Numbered from the stretch's first letter, positions 44,380-54,156 are shown. The stretch: DNA of 64,000 nucleotides from an uncultured Clostridia bacterium (GCA_934149405.1 CAKPEV010000004.1:62001-126000); one strand, 5' to 3'. The notes: a model not told the origin generated them from the sequence alone. Made by a program: numbers and translations.

Positions 44380-46260
44380 TTAAAAAATATTATCAATAAG
44401 CATTGCAATACTCCATGCTTGTGCATATGCTCCTTTTGGTTTTCTTGGTTCCTCTGCGTCATAAATTTCAGCCACATTTCCAATGCAACCTTCGTGAAGC
44501 ATTTTTTGAACTTCTATATTATCATTTGCTCTTTTTTCATATTTCTTCAATGCCTTATTATAAAACATCAAAAGAAATGGCCATACAGTGCCTTGATGAT
44601 AACTAGTATCTCTTTCATATACACCTCCAAAATAATATGGCCTATAATCCTCATCATCACTTGATAATGTTTTTAACCCTCTATTTGTATATAACTTTTC
44701 ATCTACTAGCTTCAATATTTCTCTAGCTTTTTCTTTTTCAACTGGTGAAAATTCCAATCCTATTGCAATCACTTGATTTGGTCTTATTTTATTGCTAACT
44801 GGTTCAATTGTATCGAAAAGACCAACTGGTGCATAGAACTTTTTGAAAGAGTCTTCAATTTTTTTCGAAATACTGCTATCAAATTTTTCGCCAATTATAT
44901 TCGAAAATACTTCCATTATTTTTAGTGCGTTATACCATAGTGCATTTATTTCTACTGCTTTTCCATATCTAGGCGTTGGTATTACATCTCCAACTTTTGC
45001 ATCCATCCATGTAAGTTGTGTTTCATCATTTCCAGCACTTATAAGTCCATCCTCATCCATTTTTATATCATAAGACGTTCCATTTTTATATGCATTTATT
45101 ATTTCCATAAGAGTTGGATACATATCTTTTACAAACTCACTATCCATTGTGTATTTATAATATTTATAAACTGCATCTATATACCATAAAGAAGCATCAA
45201 CACTATTATAGCTTTCTGCACCATCCTCAGATATTAGGTTTGGTACAAGCCCATCTTTTATATAATTTTTAAAGCTATTTATAATTTCTTTTGCATCTTT
45301 AAATCTGTTTGTTTCAAGTGTTATCCCTTCAAGAGATATAAAAGTATCTCTTCCCCAATCGCCAAACCATGGATAACCCGCAATTATTGTTTTTGTATTG
45401 TTTTTTTCTATTATAAAATTATCAGCAGCTATAACTAATTCTTTTTCCAAATCAGATTTAGCATTTGCAATCTTACATATCTTTTCGAATCTAACATTTT
45501 CTCCTCTTATTATGTCAGTAGCATTTGCCTTTGGCAAAAATAGCGTGCTGTCATCTACAGACGCCACAAACTCAATTACTTTTTCTGAATTTTTAGGTAT
45601 AACAATTTCAAAGTAACCTGGCATGTAGTGACTTTCACTTGAATCTAATCCTCGCTCTTCTTCAGCCCTATAAAACATATTTTCATAATACGTTCTTGTA
45701 TACTCTATATATTCTCCTTCTGAAACAATCATGTGCAAATTTATATTGCTCTTAAGTCTGACGTTTACAGCATTTTCATTTATTTCTTGTTGTAATTCAG
45801 GACAATTCTTCGTTTGATGAAAACTTCTAAAATTAACTAATGGTTGTAGTCTTAATAATACATCATCCTTATCAGTTTTTATCTTATATGTTATTCCGAT
45901 TTTATTTTCACCATACTTCATTGCTAATGTTTTTTCAATTTGAATATTCTTTACCGAATATGTGAATTTAGGCAAGAATACCTTTGAAAATTCTGTTTGA
46001 TAGCTATACCCTTTTTCTATAAAATTATTGCACTCATTTGTTGAAAAAGAATGTTCACTTCCTCTTATTATTAGTGATTCGTTTAGTTTAGACAAGCACA
46101 AATACCTTTCGCCTGATTTTCCTAAGGAAGCTACTATTAACCCATGATACTTTCTCGTATTGCAACCAGAAATTGTGCTTGATGCAAATCCGCCTATGCC
46201 ATTAGTTATAAGCCATTCGTTCTTTATTACTTCCTCGTATTTTTCTTTTGTTATTTTCAT
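44380..46260 (-). CDS. Glycogen debranching enzyme (amylo-alpha-1,6-glucosidase, GH133-like)
   Basis: A 626-residue enzyme of the prokaryotic debranching type. The N-terminal domain starts with EWLITNGIGGFASSTISGCNTRKYHGLI, the family hallmark. The (alpha/alpha)6 GH domain from about 250 onward contains WFGDWGRDTFISLEGI, DASLWYIDAVYKYYKY, WMDAKVGD and YHQGTVWPFLL, where acidic catalytic residues (Asp in WGRD, Glu/Asp near QLTWMD) are expected. It hydrolyses alpha-1,6 branch points of glycogen. The ATG two codons after the first one is preferred, as GAGGAG overlaps the first. It follows yvcK by about 20 bases. Confidence 0.9.
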   Translation of the reverse strand: MKITKEKYEEVIKNEWLITNGIGGFASSTISGCNTRKYHGLIVASLGKSGERYLCLSKLNESLIIRGSEHSFSTNECNNFIEKGYSYQTEFSKVFLPKFTYSVKNIQIEKTLAMKYGENKIGITYKIKTDKDDVLLRLQPLVNFRSFHQTKNCPELQQEINENAVNVRLKSNINLHMIVSEGEYIEYTRTYYENMFYRAEEERGLDSSESHYMPGYFEIVIPKNSEKVIEFVASVDDSTLFLPKANATDIIRGENVRFEKICKIANAKSDLEKELVIAADNFIIEKNNTKTIIAGYPWFGDWGRDTFISLEGITLETNRFKDAKEIINSFKNYIKDGLVPNLISEDGAESYNSVDASLWYIDAVYKYYKYTMDSEFVKDMYPTLMEIINAYKNGTSYDIKMDEDGLISAGNDETQLTWMDAKVGDVIPTPRYGKAVEINALWYNALKIMEVFSNIIGEKFDSSISKKIEDSFKKFYAPVGLFDTIEPVSNKIRPNQVIAIGLEFSPVEKEKAREILKLVDEKLYTNRGLKTLSSDDEDYRPYYFGGVYERDTSYHQGTVWPFLLMFYNKALKKYEKRANDNIEVQKMLHEGCIGNVAEIYDAEEPRKPKGAYAQAWSIAMLIDNIF

Positions 46261-46280
46261 ATACATATCTCCTCATATGT

Positions 46281-47666
46281 TTATTTTTTCTTGCCATTCC
46301 TACTTTTGTTTGGTGATATGACTTTCACATCGCTAAACAATATATTCTTCTTTTTCTTTTTATTAGTACTTTTAATTTTCGATTTTACCGTGTAATAATC
46401 AAGTGTTGCTTGCGTATCACTCACATCCATATTCTCGCAAACTATCTTTATTATTGCCTTTGCAAGTTTCATAGGTTCATGATGAATTGAATTTGTTTCA
46501 TCTACAACAGTTAAGTCATCAACAACTAAATTCATATCCATATTCTTCAAAATATTTTTGTCTATATCAACTAAGTCACTGCCATTTTGATTATATCTTC
46601 TAATGTATTCTGGCATTATATCACTATCAGAAGTTATACAATAATCAAACAAGCCTTTTCCTATATGTTCTTCTATTACATGAATATAGTCAGAAACAGA
46701 AAAGTTATCAGTTTGTCCTGGCTCTGTCATAATATTTGATACAAATATCTTATTAGCCTTACTCTTTTTTATAGCATCTGCGATTTCTCTGATTAGTAAA
46801 ACTGGTAATATTCCCATGTATAAGCTACCTGGGCCAATTATTATAACATCTGCTTCTTTTATACTTCTTATAACATCTGGTGCTGGCTCACACCTTTCAG
46901 GAATCAAAAATAATTTCTCTATTTGTGAGTTTTTACATTCAATCTCATTCAAAAGATTACCTTTTCCAACCACTCTAGTGCCATCATTTAGCACTGCACC
47001 TAAATCTACTTCATTTAATGTCGCCGGAATGACTTTTCCCTTAACAGCTAATATCTTCGACATATGTTCCGTGGCTTCAGACAAATTTCCACCATACATA
47101 TTAGAAATAGACTGTATCAAAATATCACCATTACTTTTTCCGCTTACACCATCATAAACTCTAGCATTGAAGAATGAACTCATTTCAGTCTCTTTATCAG
47201 CCATCGCAATCATAGCTTTTTTTATGCCGTTCACATCCACGCTTGAAGCACTATTTTTCCCAATAATGCTCACAATTGCAGTGATATTATTAGAAAAAAC
47301 TTTTAGTCCTTTTAGTAATGTTGATAGACCAGCTCCATCGCCAATAGCAACTATTTTTATATTTCTATCCAACATTTTTTTATCATAAAGAAGTCTTTTT
47401 ATATTTAAACCTTTATAATTTTGTCCTGCGTTATGCTCAGCTATTGCTTGCAACATTCTTTTTTGTGCCATCATAAAGCCAAATATTACAGCAACGAAAC
47501 CAAATATAAACATAAATGCATACACGATAAGATTATATATCTCTAAAGCCTGATTTGTTAATATTTGAGCTATACTATAACTTACCATTCCTGTTCCAAT
47601 TAAAACTAATATTAGCCATCTTTTCATTCTCAGTTCTTTTCCAAACCATTCTCCAATACCACTCAT
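46281..47666 (-). CDS. yvcK: YvcK family gluconeogenesis/morphogenesis factor
   Basis: A CofD-like nucleotide-sugar-binding protein that in Bacillus and other Gram-positives links central metabolism to cell-wall synthesis. Two membrane helices lie at about 17-36 and 42-65, then the UPF0052/CofD fold: VAIGDGAGLSTLLKGLK, DNGGSS-type position represented by NSASSVDVNG, and GPGSLYMGILPVLL. The 461 residues are longer than Bacillus YvcK (about 317) because of the N-terminal membrane part and a C-terminal Lys-rich tail. The glycine loop reads GDGAG where GGGTG is usual, which is worth noting. It lies between murB and the debranching enzyme. Confidence 0.87.
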   Translation of the reverse strand: MSGIGEWFGKELRMKRWLILVLIGTGMVSYSIAQILTNQALEIYNLIVYAFMFIFGFVAVIFGFMMAQKRMLQAIAEHNAGQNYKGLNIKRLLYDKKMLDRNIKIVAIGDGAGLSTLLKGLKVFSNNITAIVSIIGKNSASSVDVNGIKKAMIAMADKETEMSSFFNARVYDGVSGKSNGDILIQSISNMYGGNLSEATEHMSKILAVKGKVIPATLNEVDLGAVLNDGTRVVGKGNLLNEIECKNSQIEKLFLIPERCEPAPDVIRSIKEADVIIIGPGSLYMGILPVLLIREIADAIKKSKANKIFVSNIMTEPGQTDNFSVSDYIHVIEEHIGKGLFDYCITSDSDIMPEYIRRYNQNGSDLVDIDKNILKNMDMNLVVDDLTVVDETNSIHHEPMKLAKAIIKIVCENMDVSDTQATLDYYTVKSKIKSTNKKKKKNILFSDVKVISPNKSRNGKKK

Positions 47667-47693
47667 TTTTTACTCCATTTCTGTACATTCAAA

Positions 47694-48584
47694 TTACTCT
47701 TTGTCATTTCCAATTATCTTAACTTCTGGTTCTAATTCAACACCAAATTCGTTTTTAACCTTGTTTTGTATATACTTTATCAATTTCAAAATATCTTCTG
47801 ATGTTGCGTTTCCGTCATTAACAACAAATCCCGCATGTAAAGTTGAAACTTCAGCACCGCCTATTTTATATCCTTTTAGCCCTGAGTCCTCTATCAACTT
47901 TCCGGCAAAGTATCCCTCAGGTCTTTTAAAAGTACTTCCTGCACTTGGCATATTAACTGGTTGCTTTTCATTTCTACTTTTCATAAGTTCTTTCATTTTA
48001 TTTTCTATCTCTTCTTTATTACCGTGTTCAAGTTTCAATTTTGATTCCAATATAGTATATTCACTGCCTGTAAACATACTTTTTCTATATCCAAAATTAT
48101 GCTCCGTTGTTTTATATACATTTCCATTTAAATCCGCATATTCCGTTTCTATTACAACATTCGAAGTTTCTCCACCATATGCACTAGCATTCATCATTAC
48201 AGCTCCGCCTAATGTTCCTGGAATGCCACACGCAAATTCTAGTCCCGTCAATCCATTTTCCTTCGCAATGTTTGAAAGTTTAGAAAGTAGTACCCCCGCC
48301 TCGGCAATAATAATATCATCATCTACTGTATAATTCTTTAGTGAAGTGGTTTTTATCACCAAACCACGTATACCGCCGTCTTTAACAAGTAAATTGCTTC
48401 CGTTTCCTATGATAGTCTTTTCTACATTTAACTTTAATAGCCCAATCATTTCCTGCTTATTTTGTGGAACTACTAAAAAATCTGCATTTCCACCAGTTCT
48501 AAATGTAGTATGTTTACTCATTGGTTCATCTACATAAATATTTTCCTTTGCAACTATTTTTTCTAAACTTTCATATAAACCCAT
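47694..48584 (-). CDS. murB: UDP-N-acetylenolpyruvoylglucosamine reductase
   Basis: NADPH- and FAD-dependent enzyme for the second committed step of peptidoglycan precursor synthesis. The 296-residue product has the FAD motifs MSKHTTFRTGGNADFLVVP and IIGNGSNLLVKDGGIRG, the GIPGTLGGAVMMNASAYGGE block, the catalytic Ser in PSAGSTFKRP (type IIa/b pattern) and the final Glu in ELEPEVKIIG. A start at the ATG behind GGAG is preferred over one five codons upstream. It lies 28 bases before yvcK, the usual Firmicutes neighbourhood. Confidence 0.95.
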   Translation of the reverse strand: MGLYESLEKIVAKENIYVDEPMSKHTTFRTGGNADFLVVPQNKQEMIGLLKLNVEKTIIGNGSNLLVKDGGIRGLVIKTTSLKNYTVDDDIIIAEAGVLLSKLSNIAKENGLTGLEFACGIPGTLGGAVMMNASAYGGETSNVVIETEYADLNGNVYKTTEHNFGYRKSMFTGSEYTILESKLKLEHGNKEEIENKMKELMKSRNEKQPVNMPSAGSTFKRPEGYFAGKLIEDSGLKGYKIGGAEVSTLHAGFVVNDGNATSEDILKLIKYIQNKVKNEFGVELEPEVKIIGNDKE

Positions 48585-48602
48585 ATATTCTCCTTTCAAA
48601 CT

Positions 48603-49460
48603 TTACAGATATTGATCCAATAATGCCGCACCGATAATTCCCGCATCATTTTTCAAAGTCGCCACTTTCATATTCAAATCGTAAGTATATTTATTATATA
48701 TTTTGCTTGCTACCAAAGCCTTTAATTTCGGCATAAATTTTTCTCCGTACTCAGCCAAACTTCCACCTATTACAATCATTTCAACATCGTACATGTTAAT
48801 TAAATTTGCGAGACCTTCTGCCACATTTTCAAGATAATAATCCAAAACCCTTTGTACAATCTCATTTCTCTCACTCAAATAAAATATCTCTTTTATATCA
48901 TCTAGTTCCGTCATTCTTTTAAGTGCAGAAACAGACGCATACTTTTCAAAACAGCCTCTTCTTCCACATTTGCAAGGAATTCCTTCTTTATCTATAACCA
49001 TATGGCCAATCTCACCAGCAGCCCCTGTAGTACCATTATATAAAAGACCATTTATTATTATGCCTGAACCAATTCCTGTTCCAAATGTAACTAACGCATA
49101 ATTTGAAAATAATCTACCATCTACTACTTGATATTCAGCAATCGTTGCGCAACTAGCATCATTTGCAACATATATTGGCAAATGAGTTTTTATATAGTCT
49201 CTCATCTCAATATCTCTTAGTGGTAAATTGCAAGTATAATTTATAAGTGTGTCACTTGATATGCCTGGAATGCCAACACCTATGCATTCTATATCATCAC
49301 TAATATTGTTCTCCAAAAAATCATTTATAGGATCAAAAATATCTTCAATTTGTACAAATTCTCTTTCATAATTCACAATTTCTTTTTTTAAAATCTTTCC
49401 ATGCTCATCAACTATTCCCATTCCTACGTGTTTTCCACCAATATCAATCCCTATATTAAT
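48603..49460 (-). CDS. glcK: ROK family glucokinase with apparent AUU start
   Basis: Sugar kinase of the ROK family. The zinc site CKCGRRGCFEKYAS (about residues 164-177), the catalytic region YVANDASCATIAEY, and TFGTGIGSGIIING are clear. The N-terminal phosphate loop IGIDIGGKHVG is present in frame, but no ATG, GTG or TTG lies between the in-frame TAA and that loop. An ATT seven bases after GGAGG is the best start and gives 285 residues; the first ATG would remove the loop. The gene follows spoIID and precedes murB by 18 bases. Glucose as substrate is the family's commonest case, not proven. Confidence 0.8.
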   Translation of the reverse strand: MNIGIDIGGKHVGMGIVDEHGKILKKEIVNYEREFVQIEDIFDPINDFLENNISDDIECIGVGIPGISSDTLINYTCNLPLRDIEMRDYIKTHLPIYVANDASCATIAEYQVVDGRLFSNYALVTFGTGIGSGIIINGLLYNGTTGAAGEIGHMVIDKEGIPCKCGRRGCFEKYASVSALKRMTELDDIKEIFYLSERNEIVQRVLDYYLENVAEGLANLINMYDVEMIVIGGSLAEYGEKFMPKLKALVASKIYNKYTYDLNMKVATLKNDAGIIGAALLDQYL

Positions 49461-49496
49461 AAAAATCCCTCCTTAGTATTTTTATTAAATTTATTT

Positions 49497-50909
49497 TCAT
49501 CCTTCTATTTCAACACCTTTATAGTACCATTTTATAATCTCTTCACACGAAAAATCATTGTTTGCCATTCCAATTGCACCGTTTTGACTCATACCTACAG
49601 AATGTCCCCAACCTCTTCCTTTAATCTCAAATGTTGTAGTTCTGCTTTTACTTCTACTAGCAGTATATTTTGTATCAACTTTTACCTCATCACGCTCAAA
49701 AGCGAAAAAGTTCTTTTCTTCTATTGCATCTAATATTTTAGCTAAAAGAGGTTTAACTTCTTCTGTATCATCTTTTTCATCGTCATCGTTATTATCATTC
49801 TTTGAATCATTGTTTCTATCAATAATGTCATAGTAATCATAATCAGGGACTTCTGGTTCATCATCATTAATAGTAAACCATTGACTATTCAAATTAAGTA
49901 TCGTTCTAGCTTGAGCTTTAGTCGCAATATAATTGTCTTCTGAGCCAACAATCTCTAATTCTAAAACTCTTCCTGCATCTGAAAAATCGTTTACAACAAC
50001 ATCTAAAACCTTGCCGATATTTACGCCTTTGTTCGCAAGCAATTTTTCTATATCTTCAGAACTATATGTAACACTCCAAGTTGTTTTAGCTAAATTTTGA
50101 GGCTCATATGGATCTGGAACAGCTTCTAAATAGTCAACTTCTCCGCCCCACACATTGGCACTACTTTCTGTATATCCACCACTAGTTGAAAAATAGTATC
50201 CTCCTATTAATTCTCCATCATATGTTGCATACAATCCTTCAGTTTCATCAACCGCATCATTCGAATTAGGATTCTCCCATTTGTATCCTCCATAAGCTTG
50301 ATCATCAACAGTGTTTGTTAAGTTAAATCCCCATTTTGATCTTTTATCATAATTCTTCATTGCATACGTTCTAGCTATAATAGCTTGAGCTTTAACCGCC
50401 TCTATTGGGCTATTACCACCAATTTCTCTTGGAACAACACCATATAAATATTCCTGTAATGGCAATTCATTTATAACAGTCATATCGCTTGTAGAAAATC
50501 TTCTTACTTCAATTTCACCACGATAAACATTTTCTTCAACGACTCCACTACGATTAGTTGCCGTAAGATTAATTGTTAAATTATCTCCTCTACCAGTTGG
50601 AATTATTCTAACAAAGTTTTCGTCGTCGCCAACATTGCCTATGCCTTCGACATATACACTGTCTGCATCATTGCCTTTCTTTATTATAACTTCTTCATTT
50701 GAGCCAACTTTCTCTATCAAGTCAAACTCTCCTTCTTCGTTGATTGTGCCTATTTCCATTCCAGTTTTTGAAGATACCATAAAACTATTTATCGATCTAG
50801 TACCAGAATATAGACCAATTCTAATTGTTTCAGGAACTTCAATTCCTGCATAAGAATAGCTGACCATTATAAAAATAACGAATATACATAAACTAACAAA
50901 TTTTTTCAT
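49497..50909 (-). CDS. spoIID: SpoIID/LytB domain protein
   Basis: A 470-residue exported protein with an N-terminal signal/anchor (about 1-20). The SpoIID domain (about 120-340) shows INELPLQEYLYGVVPREIGG, AIIARTYAMKN and the YFSTSGGYTESSANVWGG block, followed near the C terminus by FEIKGRGWGHSVGMSQNGAIGMA. In SpoIID the conserved Glu after VVPREI is the catalytic residue of its lytic transglycosylase activity (here Glu in PREIGG). An Asp/Asn-rich insert is near 365-390. It could be the sporulation SpoIID or a vegetative LytB-type paralog; it is not linked to spoIIM, so the symbol is provisional. Confidence 0.8.
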   Translation of the reverse strand: MKKFVSLCIFVIFIMVSYSYAGIEVPETIRIGLYSGTRSINSFMVSSKTGMEIGTINEEGEFDLIEKVGSNEEVIIKKGNDADSVYVEGIGNVGDDENFVRIIPTGRGDNLTINLTATNRSGVVEENVYRGEIEVRRFSTSDMTVINELPLQEYLYGVVPREIGGNSPIEAVKAQAIIARTYAMKNYDKRSKWGFNLTNTVDDQAYGGYKWENPNSNDAVDETEGLYATYDGELIGGYYFSTSGGYTESSANVWGGEVDYLEAVPDPYEPQNLAKTTWSVTYSSEDIEKLLANKGVNIGKVLDVVVNDFSDAGRVLELEIVGSEDNYIATKAQARTILNLNSQWFTINDDEPEVPDYDYYDIIDRNNDSKNDNNDDDEKDDTEEVKPLLAKILDAIEEKNFFAFERDEVKVDTKYTASRSKSRTTTFEIKGRGWGHSVGMSQNGAIGMANNDFSCEEIIKWYYKGVEIEG

Positions 50910-50999
50910 ATGTTTTCTCCTTTTTTCTTAAGTTAAATCCCCCTATTTTTTCAAAAACATTATATCATAAAATACCAAAAAACAATATAAAATTTCACT

Positions 51000-51050
51000 T
51001 AAAAAGCGGAGGCAAAAATCTATCCTCTAACAAGATTTTTCACCTCCGTT
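51000..51050 (-). terminator. Terminator after ychF
   Basis: CGGAGG and CCTCCG-type arms (CGGAGGTGAAAAATCT/AGATTTTTGCCTCCG on the minus strand) are followed by CTTTTTAAG, close behind the ychF stop. Confidence 0.85.
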
Positions 51051-51054
51051 TTTA

Positions 51055-52146
51055 CTACACATTAAATCTAAATAATACTACATCTCCATCTTGCATTATA
51101 TAATCTTTTCCTTCAAATCTTACTAAACCTTTTTCTTTCGCTTTTGCAATTGAACCACATTCTAATAATTCTTTGTAGTTTATAACTTCTGCCTTAATAA
51201 AACCTCTTTCAATATCAGAGTGAATTTTTCCAGCTGCTTCTGGTGCTTTTGTTCCTATTTTTATTGTCCAAGCCCTAACTTCTGGTTCACCTGCCGTTAA
51301 GAAAGACATTAGACCTAGTAATTTATAGCTAACTCTTATTAGTTTATCTAGTCCTGATTCTTCTATTCCAAGTAAACCTAGCATTTCATTTTTTTCTTCA
51401 TCATCTAATGTTGCAAGTTCTTCTTCTATTTTTACACATAGAGGAATAACTTCGCTTCCTTCTTTTTGTGCGTATTCTTTTAGTTCTTTGAATTTTGCAT
51501 CATTATCTATGTTTTTTAATTGCTCCTCTGAAACATTTGCAACATACATCATTGGTTTAGATGTTAATAGATAAAAGTCAACTAACATTTCTTTTTCTTC
51601 ATCTGTTAAAGTAACACTGCTTGCCAACTTTCCAGCTTCTAACGCTACCTTTATTTTATTCAATGCATCAACTTCTATTTGACGTTTTTTATCTGCTCTT
51701 GCCATTTTTATGGCTCTATCTAATCTTTTTTCTACAGCTTCTAAATCTGCTAATATTAGCTCCATGTTTATTGTTTCTATATCACGAACAGGGTTAATAC
51801 TTCCATCTACATGGACTATATTGCTATCTTCAAAGCATCTAACAACTTGTACTATAGCATCTACTTCTCTAATATGTGATAAAAATTTATTTCCTAAACC
51901 TTCACCTTTTGAAGCTCCTTTTACAAGTCCAGCTATATCAACAAATTTTATAATTGCATGAGTTACTTTCTCTGGATTATATAATTTTGCAAGTTCATCT
52001 AGTCTTTCATCTGGCACTGGAACTATACCTACATTTGGTTCTATCGTACAAAATGGATAATTTGCACATTCTGCACCAGCTTTTGTTATTGCATTAAACA
52101 TTGTACTTTTGCCCACATTTGGCAATCCAACTATTCCTATTTCCAT
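51055..52146 (-). CDS. ychF: Redox-regulated ATPase YchF (OLA1 family)
   Basis: An Obg-related ATPase associated with ribosomes and stress. The 363-residue product has G1 GLPNVGKST at the N terminus, G3 DIAGLVKGASKGEG, and the NVSEE (G4 variant) that favours ATP over GTP, then a coiled-coil segment (about 130-200) and a C-terminal TGS domain (about 280-363, TIKIGTKAPEAAGKIHSD). Length is exactly that of the family. It follows the U32 peptidase by 36 bases. Confidence 0.95.
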   Translation of the reverse strand: MEIGIVGLPNVGKSTMFNAITKAGAECANYPFCTIEPNVGIVPVPDERLDELAKLYNPEKVTHAIIKFVDIAGLVKGASKGEGLGNKFLSHIREVDAIVQVVRCFEDSNIVHVDGSINPVRDIETINMELILADLEAVEKRLDRAIKMARADKKRQIEVDALNKIKVALEAGKLASSVTLTDEEKEMLVDFYLLTSKPMMYVANVSEEQLKNIDNDAKFKELKEYAQKEGSEVIPLCVKIEEELATLDDEEKNEMLGLLGIEESGLDKLIRVSYKLLGLMSFLTAGEPEVRAWTIKIGTKAPEAAGKIHSDIERGFIKAEVINYKELLECGSIAKAKEKGLVRFEGKDYIMQDGDVVLFRFNV

Positions 52147-52181
52147 CTTTTAATCTTCCTCTCAGTTTTATTTTTAGTTAA

Positions 52182-53417
52182 TTAAGCTTTTATTCTTCTT
52201 ATTATGTATCCAGGTTTTACATCTACAGGTATTTTTAATTTTACCTTTTGTTCTTTCACTCCTGGATTAACTGTTGCAATCTCTTCACCAGTTTCTGCAT
52301 CATATAATTTTTCAATTGTCATCTCATAAGGTTCTAATATGTTTGGTACCATAACTTCTAATTTATCACCAACTGATAATTTATTTCTTATCTCAATTGT
52401 TGTGATACCTTCTATTCCTGTGCTTACTACGATACCGGCAAATTCATAATCAGGATTTATTTGTTTTCCATCATAATCTTGTATGTCTTTGTTGTATTTA
52501 TCATTAAAATAGAATGATGTAAGTCCTCTTGTTCTAGCTTTATCTAGTTGTTTCATATATTTTTCGTAATTCCAATTTTCTTTATCATCATAGTAATCAT
52601 CTATTGCGTGTCTGTATGCATTTATAACAGTTGCCAAATAATATTCTGTTTTTAATCTACCCTCTATTTTTAAGCTATCTACTCCTATATCAAATAGTGT
52701 TGGGATATCTTTCATAAGGCACATATCTTTTGATGAAAATATATATGTTCCTTTTTCATCATAATCTATTGGAAGAAACTCGCCTGGTGTATTTTTTTCT
52801 TCAACATATAAATTGTATGACCATCTGCATGGTTGTGCACAATCACCATGATTTGCGCTTCTACCAGCCATATAATCACTCATATAACATCTACCTGAAT
52901 AGCTATAACAAATTGCTCCGTGTGCAAACATTTCTATTTCCATTCCATTAGGTTTGTTTTGCGTAATGTATTTTATTTCATCTTTATTTAATTCTCTTGC
53001 TAAAATAATTCTTTTTGCTCCGTTTTTATACCAAAAGTTGCATGTATGTAAGCTTACTACATTTGCTTGTGTGCTTATATGTACATCTGTATTTGGTGCG
53101 TATTCTTTTACCACATCAACGATTCCACCATCTGATATTATTATTCCATCAACGCCCATTTCATCTAGTCTTTTTGCTTCTTCTTTTATCAGTTCGTATT
53201 CTTCATCTCTAGCATAAATATTCATTGCTACATATACTTTTTTATTTAGTGAATGCGCAAGCTTGACTGTTTCTAGCAAATCATCAAATTGCATCTCTGT
53301 TCTAGTTCTAAGTGATAATTTTGATGTACCTGCATATACAGCATCTGCGCCATACATAAAAGCAACTTTTGCCTTTTCAAATGTTCCCGCCGGAGCAAGT
53401 AATTCTGGTTTGTTCAT
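52182..53417 (-). CDS. Peptidase U32 family protein
   Basis: A 411-residue TIM-barrel protein of the U32 family, starting with PELLAPAGTFEKAKVAF. The cysteine motif GDCAQPCRW near residue 190 and GRCYMSDYMAGRSA before it are the signature region, and the C-terminal beta domain (about 315-411) is present. Relatives such as RlhA hydroxylate rRNA, TrhP acts in tRNA hydroxylation, and others were called collagenases; this length and motif set is closest to the TrhP/YrrN-O group, but the exact role is uncertain. The O-methyltransferase (YrrM/TrmR-like) upstream is also the neighbour of these genes in Bacillus. Confidence 0.88.
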   Translation of the reverse strand: MNKPELLAPAGTFEKAKVAFMYGADAVYAGTSKLSLRTRTEMQFDDLLETVKLAHSLNKKVYVAMNIYARDEEYELIKEEAKRLDEMGVDGIIISDGGIVDVVKEYAPNTDVHISTQANVVSLHTCNFWYKNGAKRIILARELNKDEIKYITQNKPNGMEIEMFAHGAICYSYSGRCYMSDYMAGRSANHGDCAQPCRWSYNLYVEEKNTPGEFLPIDYDEKGTYIFSSKDMCLMKDIPTLFDIGVDSLKIEGRLKTEYYLATVINAYRHAIDDYYDDKENWNYEKYMKQLDKARTRGLTSFYFNDKYNKDIQDYDGKQINPDYEFAGIVVSTGIEGITTIEIRNKLSVGDKLEVMVPNILEPYEMTIEKLYDAETGEEIATVNPGVKEQKVKLKIPVDVKPGYIIRRIKA

Positions 53418-53445
53418 TTTTATTCCTCCTAATATATCTTTTAAA

Positions 53446-54036
53446 TTATTTTACTTTTGCAAAAATCAGTCCATCGCCAATATCTAAAAGTTTTGCATCT
53501 AATCTTTCATCATTTAAAACTGTGTCAATAAATGTTCTAAGTTTAGTTACAGCTGTTCTTTGTTTATGCTTGTTATAATCACTTTGTACCATTCCTTTGT
53601 ACAAAACATTATCTGCTATTATATATCCACCTTTTTTGCAAAGTCTCATCGCATGCTCAAAAAACTCGTTATATTTTCCCTTAGCAGCATCTATAAATAT
53701 TACGTCATACTTTTCTGTAAGATAAGGAAGCACTTCTAATGCATCCCCCTCAATGACTCTTATCTTATCCTCAACTCCAACTTTTTCTATATTTTCTAAA
53801 GCCTGCTCTACTCTTAGGCTTTCTATTTCTATAGTATCTATCCTTCCGCCATCTGCTAAATATTTTGAAAAGCAAATAGCAGAAAATCCTATAGCTGTAC
53901 CTATTTCAAGTAATCTATATGGCTTTATTTCGTTTAATTTTTGTGTTATAAAATCTAAAGATTCATCTAATAATATTGGTATTTTGTTTTCTCTACCATA
54001 TTTTTCTATTTCAGACAATAATTCATAATTCGCCAT
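53446..54036 (-). CDS. trmR: SAM-dependent O-methyltransferase (TrmR/YrrM-like)
   Basis: A 196-residue class I methyltransferase of the O-methyltransferase 3 family. SAM-binding motif LLEIGTAIGFSAICF is near 42, GRIDTIEIESLR and the metal-binding DVIFIDAAKGKY (Asp) near 125, then GGYIIADNVLYKG. B. subtilis TrmR (YrrM) makes 5-methoxyuridine in tRNA and lies in the same yrrMNO cluster as U32 genes; here the U32 gene follows by 29 bases, supporting this name. Confidence 0.8.
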   Translation of the reverse strand: MANYELLSEIEKYGRENKIPILLDESLDFITQKLNEIKPYRLLEIGTAIGFSAICFSKYLADGGRIDTIEIESLRVEQALENIEKVGVEDKIRVIEGDALEVLPYLTEKYDVIFIDAAKGKYNEFFEHAMRLCKKGGYIIADNVLYKGMVQSDYNKHKQRTAVTKLRTFIDTVLNDERLDAKLLDIGDGLIFAKVK

Positions 54037-54054
54037 AAATTAACCTCCACGCGT

Positions 54055-54083
54055 ATTATATCACAAAAAAACATAAAGACCAA
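54055..54083 (-). promoter_or_regulatory. Promoter of the trmR-U32-ychF operon
   Basis: TTGGTC, a 17-base spacer and TATAAT on the minus strand, about 20 bases before the trmR start; the -10 box is perfect and the -35 box weak. Confidence 0.5.
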
Positions 54084-54127
54084 TGGTTTGTACAAAATTG
54101 AAAAAGTTATTATTTTTATGTAAACTA

Positions 54128-54156
54128 TTTACTTTTAGCAAATTTTGTTATATAAT
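54128..54156 (+). promoter_or_regulatory. Promoter of orphan gene A
   Basis: TTTACT, a 17-base spacer and TATAAT, 48 bases before the start codon. Confidence 0.65.
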
